A DNA stretch of 64,000 nt. It comes from Sorangium cellulosum. Its GTDB lineage: Bacteria > Myxococcota_A > Polyangia > Polyangiales > Polyangiaceae. The notes below the pieces were generated by a model. That model was not told the origin of the DNA. It made no database searches and saw nothing but the letters and a program-made list of their open reading frames with translations. The translations under genes and the position numbers were made by a program. Positions 54,166-63,654 of this stretch are shown piece by piece; position 1 is the first letter of the stretch, and each line of letters starts with the position of its first letter. The stretch spans positions 6,774,501 through 6,838,500 of the forward strand of contig NZ_CP012670.1 in NCBI RefSeq assembly GCF_004135735.1, written 5' to 3'.

Positions 54166-55794
54166 ATGTTCGCCGGCCGCATGATGGATTATCCGCTGAC
54201 GCTGACGCACTTCCTCGAGCGCGCGAGGACCTATCACGCGCGCTGCGAGATCGTGACCCAGAACCCGGACAGGACCTGCTCCCGCGCGACCTACGCCGAT
54301 CTCCACCGCCGCGCCGCGAAGCTCGCGCACGCGCTCACGCGGCTCGGCGTCGGCCCGGGCGACCGCGTCGCGACGCTCTCGTGGAACCACGCCCGGCACC
54401 TGGAGCTCTACCTCGCCGTCCCCGCCATGGGCGCCGTCCTCCACACGCTCAACCTGCGCCTCCACCCGAACGAGCTCGCGTACATCGCCGCGCACGCCGA
54501 GGACAAGGTCGTCGTCGTCGACCGCTCGCTCCTCCCGCTCTTCCGCAAGTTCGCGCCGCAGGTCCGCTGTATCCGGCGCGTCATCGTCATCGGCGACGAC
54601 GGCCCCGTGGACAGCGACGGGCTCGACTACGAGGCGCTGCTCGCGCCCGAGCCGGATCACGTCGACTTCCCGCGGCTCGACGAGCGCTCCGCCGCGATGG
54701 TCTGCTACACGTCCGGCACGACCGGCAACCCCAAGGGCGTCGTCTACAGCCACCGGTCGCTCGTCCTTCACACGCTGGTCTCGTGCATGCACGACACGCT
54801 CGGCTTCCGCGACCGCGACGTCGTCCTGCCGGTGGTGCCCATGTTTCACGCGGCGGCCTGGGGGCTGCCGTACTCGGCGGTCGCGACCGGCGCCAGGATC
54901 GTCCTCCCCGGCCCGCACCTCGACCCGGCGTCGCTGCTCGATCTCATGGCCAGAGAGCGCGTCACGTTCGCCGCCGGCGTCCCCACGATCTGGCTCGGCA
55001 TCCTCGCGCTCCTCGACGAGCACCCGGAGCGCTGGGATCTCTCGGCGATGCGCGCGATGGTGATCGGCGGCGCCGCGGCGCCGCCCGCGCTCATCGACGG
55101 CTTCCTCTCGCGCCACGGGCTCGTGGTCACCCACGCCTGGGGGATGACCGAGACCAACCCGCTCGGCACCGTCGCGCACGTCCGGAGCACGCTCGACCTG
55201 GACGCCGCCGCGTCGCTCGATACGCGCGCCTCCCAGGGCTACGCGGTGCCGTTCATCGAGCAACGCCACGTCGGTCCGGACGATCGGCCGCTCCCGTGGG
55301 ACGGCGCCACCATGGGCGAGCTCGAGGTGCGCGGCCCCTGGGTCGCCGCGTCGTACCTCGGCGGCGAGGGGGAAGATCGCTTCACGAAGGACGGCTGGTT
55401 CAAGACCGGCGACGTCGTGACGATCGACGCCGACGGGTACATGCGCATCGCCGATCGCACGAAGGACGTCATCAAGTCGGGCGGCGAGTGGATCAGCTCG
55501 GTCGCCATCGAGAACGCGCTCATGAGCCACCCCGCCGTGCTCGAGGCCGCGGTGTTCGCGGCGCGCCACCCGACCTGGGGCGAGCGCCCGCTCGCCGCCG
55601 TCGTCCTCCGGCAAGGCCAGACCGCCTCGAAGGACGAGCTCTGCGCCCACCTCGAGCCCCGCTTCGCGAAGTACTGGCTCCCGGACGACTTCCTCTTCCT
55701 CGACCGCATCCCGCGCACCTCGACCGGCAAGTTCCTGAAGTCGAAGCTGCGCGACGAGTTCGGCGATCTGCTCGAGAAGCGGGCCTCCGGCTGA
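54166..55794 (+). CDS. Fatty-acyl-CoA synthetase (AMP-forming)
   Basis: 542 residues. ATG 54166 follows CAAGGAGGCAC. YTSGTTGNPKGVVYSHRS is the AMP-binding P-loop. HAWGMTETNPLG and GWFKTGDVVTIDADGYMRIA, then RTKDVIKSGGEW are the adenylate and hinge motifs. Lys of the C-terminal domain is in TSTGKFLKSKLRDEF. It activates a fatty acid to its CoA ester in the cytoplasm. A thioesterase gene follows in the same direction 57 bp on, so the two may set acyl-CoA levels together. Chain length is not readable. Confidence 0.92.
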   Translation: MFAGRMMDYPLTLTHFLERARTYHARCEIVTQNPDRTCSRATYADLHRRAAKLAHALTRLGVGPGDRVATLSWNHARHLELYLAVPAMGAVLHTLNLRLHPNELAYIAAHAEDKVVVVDRSLLPLFRKFAPQVRCIRRVIVIGDDGPVDSDGLDYEALLAPEPDHVDFPRLDERSAAMVCYTSGTTGNPKGVVYSHRSLVLHTLVSCMHDTLGFRDRDVVLPVVPMFHAAAWGLPYSAVATGARIVLPGPHLDPASLLDLMARERVTFAAGVPTIWLGILALLDEHPERWDLSAMRAMVIGGAAAPPALIDGFLSRHGLVVTHAWGMTETNPLGTVAHVRSTLDLDAAASLDTRASQGYAVPFIEQRHVGPDDRPLPWDGATMGELEVRGPWVAASYLGGEGEDRFTKDGWFKTGDVVTIDADGYMRIADRTKDVIKSGGEWISSVAIENALMSHPAVLEAAVFAARHPTWGERPLAAVVLRQGQTASKDELCAHLEPRFAKYWLPDDFLFLDRIPRTSTGKFLKSKLRDEFGDLLEKRASG

Positions 55795-55851
55795 CGCGCT
55801 CCGGCGGCTCGCTCCCGCGGCGCGCCGGCGGGCCGTGCTAGGCTCGACCTC

Positions 55852-56316
55852 ATGGCCGATGGGGAACCGGAGGACGTCGCCGCGGCGCTCAACGCCGCTG
55901 GGCTCGACGGCTGGATCACCGCGATGGGGCTCCGCCTGATCCGCGCCACGCGCGACGAGGTGGAGGCCGAGCTCACGATCGGGCCGCAGCACCGGCAGGC
56001 CTACGGCATCGTGCACGGCGGCGTCCACGCGGGGATCGTCGAGACGCTCGCGTCGATCGGCGCGGCGCTCCACGCGCTGCCGGAGGGCCGCTCGGTCGTC
56101 GGCCTCGAGAACCACACGAGCTTCCTGCGCGCGGTCCGCTCCGGCCGGCTGCGCGCCACGGCGCGGCCGCTCGACCGCGGGCGCCGCACGCAGGTCTGGG
56201 AGTGCTCGATCCACGATGACGAGGGCCGGCTCTGCGCCTCGGGGCGCGTGCGCCTGCTCGCGCTGGAGCCGGACGCGGTGCTCGCAGGGCAGCGCGCCGC
56301 GGGCCCCCCGGCCTGA
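55852..56316 (+). CDS. PaaI/YbdB-like hotdog thioesterase
   Basis: 154 residues. ELTIGPQHRQAYGIVHGGVH followed by AGIVETLASIGAALHALPEG is the hotdog motif (HGG with the catalytic Glu on the helix). SVVGLENHTSFLRAVRSGRL is the substrate tunnel strand. It hydrolyses an acyl-CoA, and the fatty-acyl-CoA synthetase lies directly upstream. It has the same fold as the sucA-linked protein, but only low similarity to it. Confidence 0.85.
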   Translation: MADGEPEDVAAALNAAGLDGWITAMGLRLIRATRDEVEAELTIGPQHRQAYGIVHGGVHAGIVETLASIGAALHALPEGRSVVGLENHTSFLRAVRSGRLRATARPLDRGRRTQVWECSIHDDEGRLCASGRVRLLALEPDAVLAGQRAAGPPA

Positions 56317-56450
56317 CCGCCGCCGCGCGCGCCGCGCCCGCCCGGCGCGACGCCGCCGCTGCGCTCGGGGCCGCCTGACGCCGTCGCGCCCCCGAGGATC
56401 GCCTGACACCGATGATCGCCTGACGCCGCCGCTCCTCCGAGGGTCACCCG

Positions 56451-57524
56451 ATGCGCGATCGCACCGCAGAGCTCGATGGCATCCCCCGGCTCGGCTGGAT
56501 CCGCGAGCCGTCGCCGGTCGCGGCGCTGCCGCGGCTCGCCGCCGCGCTGGGCCTCGATCACCTGGGCATCAAGCGCGACGATCTCTGCGAGCCCCACCAC
56601 GGCGGGACGAAGACCCGGAAGCTCGACTACCTGCTCGCCTCGCCTCCCTTCTCGACCGCGGCGGCGTGGTCCACGGCCGGCGGCATCGGCTCGGGCAACG
56701 CGGCCGCGCTCGTCGCCGCGGCGGCGCGGCTCGGCCGGCGGGTGCGCGCGCACCTGTTCTGGACCGACGTCTCCGAGGCCGTGCTCGAGAACCTCGCGTT
56801 CACCGCCTGGGGGCCGGCCTCGATCCGCTTCTATCCGTCGCGGCTCGCGCTCGCGCTGGCGCGCCCCTCGCTCCTGCTCCCGCTCCGCGCGCGCGACGCC
56901 GAGGGCGCGGCGATCGTGCCGCCCAGCGCCACGTCGCCGCTCGGCATGGTGGGCGTCGCGCGCGGGGCGCTCGAGCTGTGCGCGCAGGTCCGGGCGGGCG
57001 AGCTGCCCGAGCCGGCGCGCGTCTATGTCCCGCTCGGCTCCGGCGGCATCGCCGCGGGCCTCGCGGTGGGCCTCGCGCTCGGCGGGCTGCGCTCGAGGGT
57101 GGTCGCCGTCGCCGTGGTCGAGCGGATCCTCGCCCCGCGCTGGCGCCTCGTCGCGCTCACGGCCTCGCTCCGCGCGTTGCTCGAGCGCGAGGGCGTGGCG
57201 CCGGTGCCGCCCGCCGCGCCCATCGATCTCGTCCACGGGTACGTGGGCCGGGCGTACGGCGCGCCCACGCCGGCGTCGCTCGACGCCTGCGAGGCGCTCG
57301 CCGCCGAGGGCATCGCGCTGGAGCCGGTCTACACCGGCAAGGCGATGGCCGCGCTGATGGCGCACGCGCGCGCGCGCCGGCTCGGCCCGGTGCTCTTCTG
57401 GCAGACGGCGCGGCGCGGGCCGCTGCCCCGCCCGGATGGCACCTGCGACCGGCTCCCGGACGCCCTGGCGCGCCGGCTCCGCCGCGTACCGGGCGCCTGT
57501 TCTCCCACAGGCGCGCCGCGCTGA
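56451..57524 (+). CDS. PLP-dependent D-cysteine desulfhydrase/ACC deaminase-like enzyme
   Basis: 357 residues. LGIKRDDLCEPHHGGTKTRK ends the PLP-lysine site with Lys54 (GGTK, in the place of GGNK). GSGGIAAGLAVGLALGG is the PLP-phosphate loop and AGGIGSGNAAALVAAAARLG the neighbouring helix. It matches the D-cysteine desulfhydrase/1-aminocyclopropane-1-carboxylate deaminase group of fold-type II PLP enzymes. The substrate cannot be separated by sequence alone. The stop codon lies inside the first unit of a 24-bp repeat array. Confidence 0.8.
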   Translation: MRDRTAELDGIPRLGWIREPSPVAALPRLAAALGLDHLGIKRDDLCEPHHGGTKTRKLDYLLASPPFSTAAAWSTAGGIGSGNAAALVAAAARLGRRVRAHLFWTDVSEAVLENLAFTAWGPASIRFYPSRLALALARPSLLLPLRARDAEGAAIVPPSATSPLGMVGVARGALELCAQVRAGELPEPARVYVPLGSGGIAAGLAVGLALGGLRSRVVAVAVVERILAPRWRLVALTASLRALLEREGVAPVPPAAPIDLVHGYVGRAYGAPTPASLDACEALAAEGIALEPVYTGKAMAALMAHARARRLGPVLFWQTARRGPLPRPDGTCDRLPDALARRLRRVPGACSPTGAPR

Positions 57525-57629
57525 GCAGTCTCCGGCGCGCCGCGCTGAGCAGTCTCCGGCGCGCCGCGCTGAGCAGTCTCCGGCGCGCCGCGCTGCGCGC
57601 TGAGGAGCCTCCGGCGCGCCGCGCTGACC
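57511..57629 (+). repeat. 24-bp tandem repeats over the PLP-enzyme stop codon
   Basis: GGCGCGCCGCGCTGAGCAGT followed by CTCC repeats exactly at 57511, 57535 and 57559, then twice imperfectly to about 57629. The gene's TGA is within the first unit. The same TGA returns in each unit, so expansion does not change the protein. Confidence 0.85.
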
Positions 57630-57882
57630 GCGGCGGACATGAGCCGGGCGACTCTCACCCGCGCGGTGCGCTGCGCCGAGGCGCGCCCAGGAGCGCCGCG
57701 CTCTGTCCGCGGAAATCTTCACGTCGGAGCCGCGCTGTCGCGCACGTGTGACCTGCGAGCGGGCTGATTTGTGGTTCGTTCCGCGCACCTGACGAGATAA
57801 GATGATCTCCCCACCTGCGCCGTGGCAAGGCGCCCACGCTGGCTGCCCTGGCGCCTGCCAGGCATGAATAAGGAGTCTTTGA

Positions 57883-58737
57883 ATGCTTCGACCGCTGCGA
57901 TCGGGATGGTGCGCTCCGCTTTCGATATTGCTGCTCCTCACCGGGATCGGCTGCGGCAGCGCTGACGGCGGCGCGCGCGGGTCCGAGGGCGCCGGGGCTG
58001 GCGGCCCCGGGTCTGGCGCGGGCGCGGGCGGCGATGACACGTTCGGATCTCTCACGACGGGGCCGGGCGCGGGCAGCGGCGGCGGGGATGACTGCACCCC
58101 GAGCCTCACGGGCATCGTGCGTGACTTCCGCGCGTACGACGGCGGCGACGGGCATCCTGACTTCGAGACGTTCACCGGCAGCGGCCTGAAGGGCATCGTC
58201 GAGGGCGAGCTGGGGCCGGATCGCAAGCCGGTGTATGCGCACCCGGGGGGCACGGCGCACACGACCGGGCCGGACGAGTTCAATCAGTGGTACCGCGACG
58301 TCGAGGGGGTGAACCAGCCGATCGAGTTCACCATCACGCCGACGATCGACGCGAGCGGCCTCGCGACCTACGACAACAGCAGTTTCTTCCCCATCGACGG
58401 CAAGGGCTTCGGGAACCAGGGGAACAGCCATAACTTTCACTTCACGTTCGAGCTTCACATGACGTTCACGTACCGGGGCGGCGAGGTGTTCTCGTTCACC
58501 GGCGACGACGATCTGTGGGTGTTCATCAACGACAAGCTCGCCATCGATCTCGGCGGCCTGCACAGCGCCCTGTCGGACGAGATCGATCTCGATGAGCGGG
58601 CCGACGAGCTCGGTCTCGAGCTCGGCGGTGAGTACTCGCTCGATTTCTTCCACGCCGAGCGGCACACCACCGCGTCGAACTTCAAGATCCAGTCGTCGCT
58701 CGCGTTCACGAACTGCGAGCCCATCTTCGTCGACTGA
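57883..58737 (+). CDS. Fibro-slime domain lipoprotein
   Basis: 284 residues. Lipobox GIGC, a Gly-rich linker (about 28-66), then the fibro-slime domain: LTGIVRDFRAYDGGDGHPDF, SSFFPIDGKGFGNQGNSHNF and HFTFELHMTFTYRGGEVFSF. FTGDDDLWVFINDKLAIDLG followed by GLH and YSLDFFHAERHTTASNFKIQ are the PA14-like calcium/carbohydrate part. Domains of this type were named from slime proteins of Fibrobacter and Dictyostelium and occur in myxobacterial surface proteins. An AAGGAG site precedes the ATG. It probably binds polymer or matrix at the surface. Confidence 0.88.
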   Translation: MLRPLRSGWCAPLSILLLLTGIGCGSADGGARGSEGAGAGGPGSGAGAGGDDTFGSLTTGPGAGSGGGDDCTPSLTGIVRDFRAYDGGDGHPDFETFTGSGLKGIVEGELGPDRKPVYAHPGGTAHTTGPDEFNQWYRDVEGVNQPIEFTITPTIDASGLATYDNSSFFPIDGKGFGNQGNSHNFHFTFELHMTFTYRGGEVFSFTGDDDLWVFINDKLAIDLGGLHSALSDEIDLDERADELGLELGGEYSLDFFHAERHTTASNFKIQSSLAFTNCEPIFVD

Positions 58738-58879
58738 GCGCGCCCCATCCCGACCAGCCCCGCGTCGCCTCCCCGTCGTCCCAGCGAGCGCGATTCCAGG
58801 CCCCTGAAGACAACCGCAGCCCCTCGCAGTGCCTGCATCGGGACCGCTGCAGAACAGAACACAAATCATCAACACCGTA

Positions 58880-59030
58880 GGCCCCCAGAGGGGGTGTTCG
58901 TCGCGCGCTGTGGGGACGGGCCGTGTCTGAGCCCGATTGCCATGAGTCCTCCGGCTCCGCCGGAGGGCTCATGGCCCAGGCGACTTCGGCGGGCCCCCAC
59001 AGCGCGCGACGAACACCCCCTCTGGGGGCC
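58880..59030. terminator. 151-bp nested palindrome between convergent genes
   Basis: A perfect 36-bp inverted repeat (58880-58915 with 58995-59030, starting GGCCCCCAGAGGGGGTGTTC). Inside lies a second 14-bp stem (58941-58954 with 58960-58973, CATGAGTCCTCCGG and CCGGAGGGCTCATG, one G-T pair). It separates the fibro-slime gene (plus) from the M28 peptidase gene (minus) and ends 11 bp before the peptidase stop. It could act as a strong two-way terminator or be a mobile structured repeat. Confidence 0.75.
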
Positions 59031-59041
59031 GGGCAACTCCG

Positions 59042-61381
59042 CTAGAGCCGGAACGACTGGCTCACGAACGTCGAGTCCGCGAGCCGGAACGACGCCCCCA
59101 TGATCTCCTTCGGCCGCGGCTCGCGCAGGAGCTCGCGCGGCAGCTCATACGTCCGGTCCACGAGCCGGATCTCGATCGGCCCTGCGCCCGCGACCTCCAG
59201 CGACCACTCCACCCCTCCCGCCGGCACCCCCATGTACGTGAACCCCCAGCCGCCCGCCGCCATCGCCGCCCCCGCGCGGACCGGCTCCCTCACGCGCCGG
59301 CCGTCCACCTCGGCGCTCCTCACCGCGGCCGGTGACATCACCCACGCGAACAGCCAGGGCGCCCCCCGCGGCGACGCGACGCGGAGCCGGAGCGTCCTCA
59401 CGCCGCCGCGCGTCTCGTCGCTCGTCACCGTGAGCGAGGGCTTCGGGAGCGCGACCACCTCCGCCTCGCTCTGGCGCGTCAGGGGCACGAACGGCACCAG
59501 GAACGAGGGCGCCTGCGCGCGCTCGGCCGGGAAGAACGAGGCGGTCCACGGATCGAGGTCCCGGTCGGCCGAGAGCCAGTGGGCCGTGCCCGCGGCGCCG
59601 TCGAGCGCGTAGGCGAGGCTCGCCGGCCGGGGCCGCGCCTCGGAGAAGCCGCTCGTGGCGCAGGCGACGACGAGCGCCGCCGCCCCCGGCAGCGCGAAGG
59701 CGAGCGACAGCCGCCGCGACCGGCCGCCGCCGAGGAGCTCGGCGTGCGGCAGGAAGAGCCCGAAGACGAGCGCGATCACGAGCGCCGGCGCCGCCGCCAT
59801 CGGCAGCCCCAGCGCGACGAAGAGCAGGTACGGGCCCGGCGCCGCGACCGCGACGCCCGGCGCCGCGGCGGCCACGAGGAGCGCGGCGTCCCCGGGCGTC
59901 TCCGGGGCGCCGCCGCGGCGGATCGCCACGGCCAGGAGGCCGAGCAGGGCGGACGCGAGCGGAAAGGCGAAGTAGAAGCTCGCGCCCGGCATGGCGAGGC
60001 TGGTCGCGACGAGGAGCAGCAGCCAGAGGAGCAGCGCGCCGAGGGCGAGCTCGCCCGCCCCGAGCCGCCTCCGGAGGAGCCGGTAGCCCGCCGCCGAGGC
60101 CGCGAGCGCGACGAGCGCGAGCGCGACCCGGTACGCCGGCGCGTTGTACGGATCGAGCGGCATCACCCGCAGGGCCGGGTGGACGCGGAGCAGGATCCAC
60201 GCGAGGCCGCCCACCGCGGCGGCGACGCCGGCGCTCAGCGCCGCGAAGGCGAGCGCGCCCGCGGCGCTCCCGCCCGGCGAGGCGACCCGCCGCCGCCGCG
60301 CGAGGAGCGCGACCGCCACGAAGAGCCCGGCGAGCAGCGCGGCGATCGGGGGCGCCCAGGCGACGGGGTACGCGACGACGTGGGCGCCCCACGAGTTGAA
60401 GAACACGGCGTCCGCGCTGTCCGGGCGGCGCAGGTCGAGCGCGCCGAAGCGCCGCGCGAGCGAGAGCGCGTAGTCCCCGGCGTGCTGCACGCTCCGGAGG
60501 TCCAGGTTGCTCACGGTGTCGGACGGCGCGTGGTAGTGCGCGACGCCGTCGCTGAAGGCGAAGTTCAGCCCGGGGATCCCGGCCGCCTTGAAGACGCTGA
60601 GATCGGTGCTGTGCCCCATGCGCCGCGCGACCTCGGAGAAGAGCGACGAGGCGACCGGGTGGGGCGCGAACCGGGCGAGCTCGCGGACGGGCCAGGCGTT
60701 GCCGGGGCCGGTGTCGAACATCGCGACCACGCCGCCGGCCCCGCGGGCGTCGAAGTTGAGCGCGATCCCGATCTCGCCGCGCAGCGGGTGCTCATCCATG
60801 AACGCCTCGCCGCCGAGGACCCCGCCCTCCTCCGCGTCCGTGAACAGCAGCAGCACGTCGTTCCGCAGCGGCGCGCCGCTCTTCAGCGCGCGCAGCGCCT
60901 CCAGCAGCACCGAGACGCCGCTGCCGTCGTCCGCGGCCCCGGGGCTGCCCGGCACCGAGTCGTAGTGCGCGACGAGCGCGACCGCCCCGGTGCTGTCCGT
61001 GCCCGGCAGCCGCGCCACGATGTTCTCGACGCGCGCGGCGTCGTACGGCAGGCCCCACCGCGTGCCGAGCACCGAGGCGCGCTGCACCTCGGCCGGAACG
61101 CCCAGCTCCGAGAGCCTCGCGAGCAGGTCGTCGCGCGCCCGCCGGTGCGCCGCGGAGCCGGTCGGGCGCGGCTCCGCGGCGATCCGCGCGAGGTGCCGCA
61201 GGGCCCGCTCGGCCGAGAACACGCCGGGCGGGGCGCTCTCCGGGACGACGTCCGGCGGGCGGAGCTCCGCGAGGCGGAGCACGACCAGCGCGAGCAGCGC
61301 GAGCGCCACGGCGAGGCGGAGCGGCCAGCGCATGGGAGCCCCCGGCGCCGCCCGCCCCGCCTCTGTGGGCTCCGATGGCAT
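59042..61381 (-). CDS. Membrane-bound M28 zinc peptidase
   Basis: 779 residues from ATG 61381; ATG 61333 is an alternative. One N-terminal helix is followed by the peptidase domain: VALVAHYDSVPGSPGAADDG, LLLFTDAEEGGVLGGEAF and IALNFDARGAGG, ending with FAFSDGVAHYHAPSDTVSNL. The two-zinc ligands (His and Asp of HYDS and AADDGSG, Glu of AEE, Asp of NFD, His of HYH) are present. About eight to ten membrane helices and a C-terminal beta domain follow. This is the design of vacuolar-type M28 proteases such as yeast Pff1. The catalytic domain probably faces the periplasm. The gene upstream is 17 bp away in one operon. Confidence 0.85.
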   Translation of the reverse strand: MPSEPTEAGRAAPGAPMRWPLRLAVALALLALVVLRLAELRPPDVVPESAPPGVFSAERALRHLARIAAEPRPTGSAAHRRARDDLLARLSELGVPAEVQRASVLGTRWGLPYDAARVENIVARLPGTDSTGAVALVAHYDSVPGSPGAADDGSGVSVLLEALRALKSGAPLRNDVLLLFTDAEEGGVLGGEAFMDEHPLRGEIGIALNFDARGAGGVVAMFDTGPGNAWPVRELARFAPHPVASSLFSEVARRMGHSTDLSVFKAAGIPGLNFAFSDGVAHYHAPSDTVSNLDLRSVQHAGDYALSLARRFGALDLRRPDSADAVFFNSWGAHVVAYPVAWAPPIAALLAGLFVAVALLARRRRVASPGGSAAGALAFAALSAGVAAAVGGLAWILLRVHPALRVMPLDPYNAPAYRVALALVALAASAAGYRLLRRRLGAGELALGALLLWLLLLVATSLAMPGASFYFAFPLASALLGLLAVAIRRGGAPETPGDAALLVAAAAPGVAVAAPGPYLLFVALGLPMAAAPALVIALVFGLFLPHAELLGGGRSRRLSLAFALPGAAALVVACATSGFSEARPRPASLAYALDGAAGTAHWLSADRDLDPWTASFFPAERAQAPSFLVPFVPLTRQSEAEVVALPKPSLTVTSDETRGGVRTLRLRVASPRGAPWLFAWVMSPAAVRSAEVDGRRVREPVRAGAAMAAGGWGFTYMGVPAGGVEWSLEVAGAGPIEIRLVDRTYELPRELLREPRPKEIMGASFRLADSTFVSQSFRL

Positions 61382-61398
61382 GCCCACCCGTGCCGGGG

Positions 61399-63654
61399 CT
61401 ATGGCTCGCCCCTCGCGCGACCTCCGGGCCTCCCGTCGCCGTCGCCGTCGGGCTTGCGCGCGACGCGCTCGGCCGCCCGCCGGTAGAGCTCCGCGAGCGG
61501 CGCGCGGTGCGCGGCGAAGAGGAGCGCCGCCCCCGCGAGCCACAGGAGCCCGAGCGGCAGGAGCGCCGAGGACGTCGCGTAGACGAGCACCGGGCGGAAG
61601 GCGCGGTCGCGCGTGACGAGCTCGCGGCGCACGTGCAGGCTCCTCGCGTAGCTCGGGAGCGACAGCGCGACCGGCGTCACCCCCTCCAGCACGGCGCCCC
61701 CGGGCGCGAGGGCGCTCGTGGCCTTGGACGACGGCTTGACGTCCGCGGACCGGCTCGCGGCGGGCGCCGACGCCGTCTCGTACATGGCGCCCACCGCCTG
61801 CGGGTAGCGCCCCGCCGAGACCGCGAAGAGCCCGGCCAGCAGGGCGAGGCAGCCGGCGCCGACCAGCACCGCGATCGCGACGGCGCGGGCCGTGCCCCGG
61901 AAGAGCCGCCCCGCGAGCCACGCCACCCCGGCCGTCGCGATCCCGACGAGGATCGCCACGAACGTGGCGGGGGCCACGAACCACAACCCCGCGAGGACCA
62001 GCCCGCCCAGCACGCGCAGCGCGCGCAGGCGCCCGCGGCTCGGCGCCCCGCCCGGGCGGACGGCGATCCACGCCGCGAGGAAGCCGAGCACCACCGCGAC
62101 GGCGTCGCCCGCGTCCGCGAACCACACCGGCCGGTCGCCGCCGAGCAGCGCGAGCGGCACCACCCGCTCGGGCATCCCGACGGTGAGCGCCACGTGGCTC
62201 GCGGTGAGCGGGTACCGCGGCATCGGCAGCTCCAGGGTGCCGCCGAGCGGGCGCAGGGCCGCCTGCGCCAGCGACTGCACCTGGATCGAGTGGCTGCCCG
62301 TCTGCAGCGGCACGAGCACCTCCGCCGCCGCCGCCGCGCCCTGGTGCATGATCCGCTGGGCCTTGCCGTCGGTGGCCAGGTAGATGGGCCGCCCGCCGGG
62401 CGCGTAGGACAGGTAGTCGATGCCGTTGTTCTCGTAGGTCAGCGCGTCGTCGGCGACGAGATCGCCGCGCTCGGTCAGCACCAGCGTGCGGCGGTGGCCG
62501 CGCACGACCGCGGCGAGCACCTCGACGCTCGCGAGCGGCTCGACCGAGACCTCGACGCGCTGCCCCCGCTGCACGAGCAAGAGCCGCGACGTCGCCTGCG
62601 TCGGCGGGATCGGCGACTCGGCCACGTCGACCTGGCGCACGTCGCCCTTCACGGTCAAGCGGTGCTCCGCGTCGGACTCGAACAGCCACCACTCGTAGGG
62701 GGACCGCGGGTCGGGCGTGAAGGAGCCGACCTTCGGGAGCGTGCCCGAGATGGTCATCTCCGCGGTGCGGCCCGAGGTGGGGAGGACGAGCTCGCCGCCC
62801 TCGACCCGGAAGCCGCTCGCCCCGGACACGTCGAGCACCTTCTCGCCGAACACGAGCGGCAGCCGCACCACGCCGAGGTCGGTGCCCGACCGCATGACGA
62901 GCCGGTACTCGAAGCCGATCTCCCGGCCGATCCGCACCGCGCGCGAGAGCTGGAAGACCGTGGGCCCCGCGCTCTGGGCCGCGTCCCCGTCGCGGCTGAA
63001 GTGGAGCGTCGCCCCCGAGAGCCCCGAGAGCCGCGACCCCTCCACCACGGCGCCGTCGATGACGTCGGCCTCGAAGCTGTTGAGCGGGCCGGGGATGGTG
63101 AGCGTGAGGTCGCCCTGGAGCTCCATCGTGCCCCGGAGCACGAAGCGGCGCGCGGCGGTCCAGAGGTAGTAATGCCCCGCCGCGAAGCTGATCGGCGCGG
63201 GCTCGCGGCGCGCGGCGCGCCCGTCGGCCTCGAGCACCGCCTCGACGCGGACGTGCTCCGGGGGCCCGAAGAGCGGCACGGCCACGGGGCCGTCCGCGAG
63301 CACGGCGCCGGAGAGCTCGAAGTGGAGCGGCCCCTCCCCCACCGCGCCGGTGATGCGCAATCGCTCGAGCGCGTAGCACCGCTCGACGCACGCCTCCGAT
63401 CCGCGGCGCTGATCGAGCCAGCGGGAGAGCGTCTCGAGCTCTCCCGCCCACGAGCCCAGAGGGATGCCCTGCGCCGCGGCCCGCGGCGCGGGCGCCGCAG
63501 CGCGCGGCGCGGGCGCCGCGGGCGCCGGGCCCGGCGCGGCGGGCGGATCGGCCGCGGCCTGCCCCAGCGCCGGCGAGGGGAGGGCGAGCAGCAGCACCAC
63601 GAGGAGCCAGAGGAGCCTTGAAGGCGCAGCAACGTTCCAGCGCGCTAGCGACAC
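61399..63654 (-). CDS. Large exported membrane protein of unknown function
   Basis: 751 residues from GTG 63654, which has AAGGGAGTTTCCC ahead of it and leads into a clean signal peptide (LLWLLVVLLLALPSPALGQ). About 530 residues of exported beta-rich sequence follow (FRVEGGELVLPTSGRTAEMT, YEWWLFESDAEHRLTVKGDV, YLSYAPGGRPIYLATDGKAQ). The C-terminus has about five helices (LRVLGGLVLAGLWFVAPATF, AIAVLVGAGCLALLAGLFAV, LPLGLLWLAGAALLFAAHRA). It is co-transcribed with the M28 peptidase, so it may be its substrate-binding partner. No family name is recognised. Confidence 0.7.
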   Translation of the reverse strand: MSLARWNVAAPSRLLWLLVVLLLALPSPALGQAAADPPAAPGPAPAAPAPRAAAPAPRAAAQGIPLGSWAGELETLSRWLDQRRGSEACVERCYALERLRITGAVGEGPLHFELSGAVLADGPVAVPLFGPPEHVRVEAVLEADGRAARREPAPISFAAGHYYLWTAARRFVLRGTMELQGDLTLTIPGPLNSFEADVIDGAVVEGSRLSGLSGATLHFSRDGDAAQSAGPTVFQLSRAVRIGREIGFEYRLVMRSGTDLGVVRLPLVFGEKVLDVSGASGFRVEGGELVLPTSGRTAEMTISGTLPKVGSFTPDPRSPYEWWLFESDAEHRLTVKGDVRQVDVAESPIPPTQATSRLLLVQRGQRVEVSVEPLASVEVLAAVVRGHRRTLVLTERGDLVADDALTYENNGIDYLSYAPGGRPIYLATDGKAQRIMHQGAAAAAEVLVPLQTGSHSIQVQSLAQAALRPLGGTLELPMPRYPLTASHVALTVGMPERVVPLALLGGDRPVWFADAGDAVAVVLGFLAAWIAVRPGGAPSRGRLRALRVLGGLVLAGLWFVAPATFVAILVGIATAGVAWLAGRLFRGTARAVAIAVLVGAGCLALLAGLFAVSAGRYPQAVGAMYETASAPAASRSADVKPSSKATSALAPGGAVLEGVTPVALSLPSYARSLHVRRELVTRDRAFRPVLVYATSSALLPLGLLWLAGAALLFAAHRAPLAELYRRAAERVARKPDGDGDGRPGGRARGEP

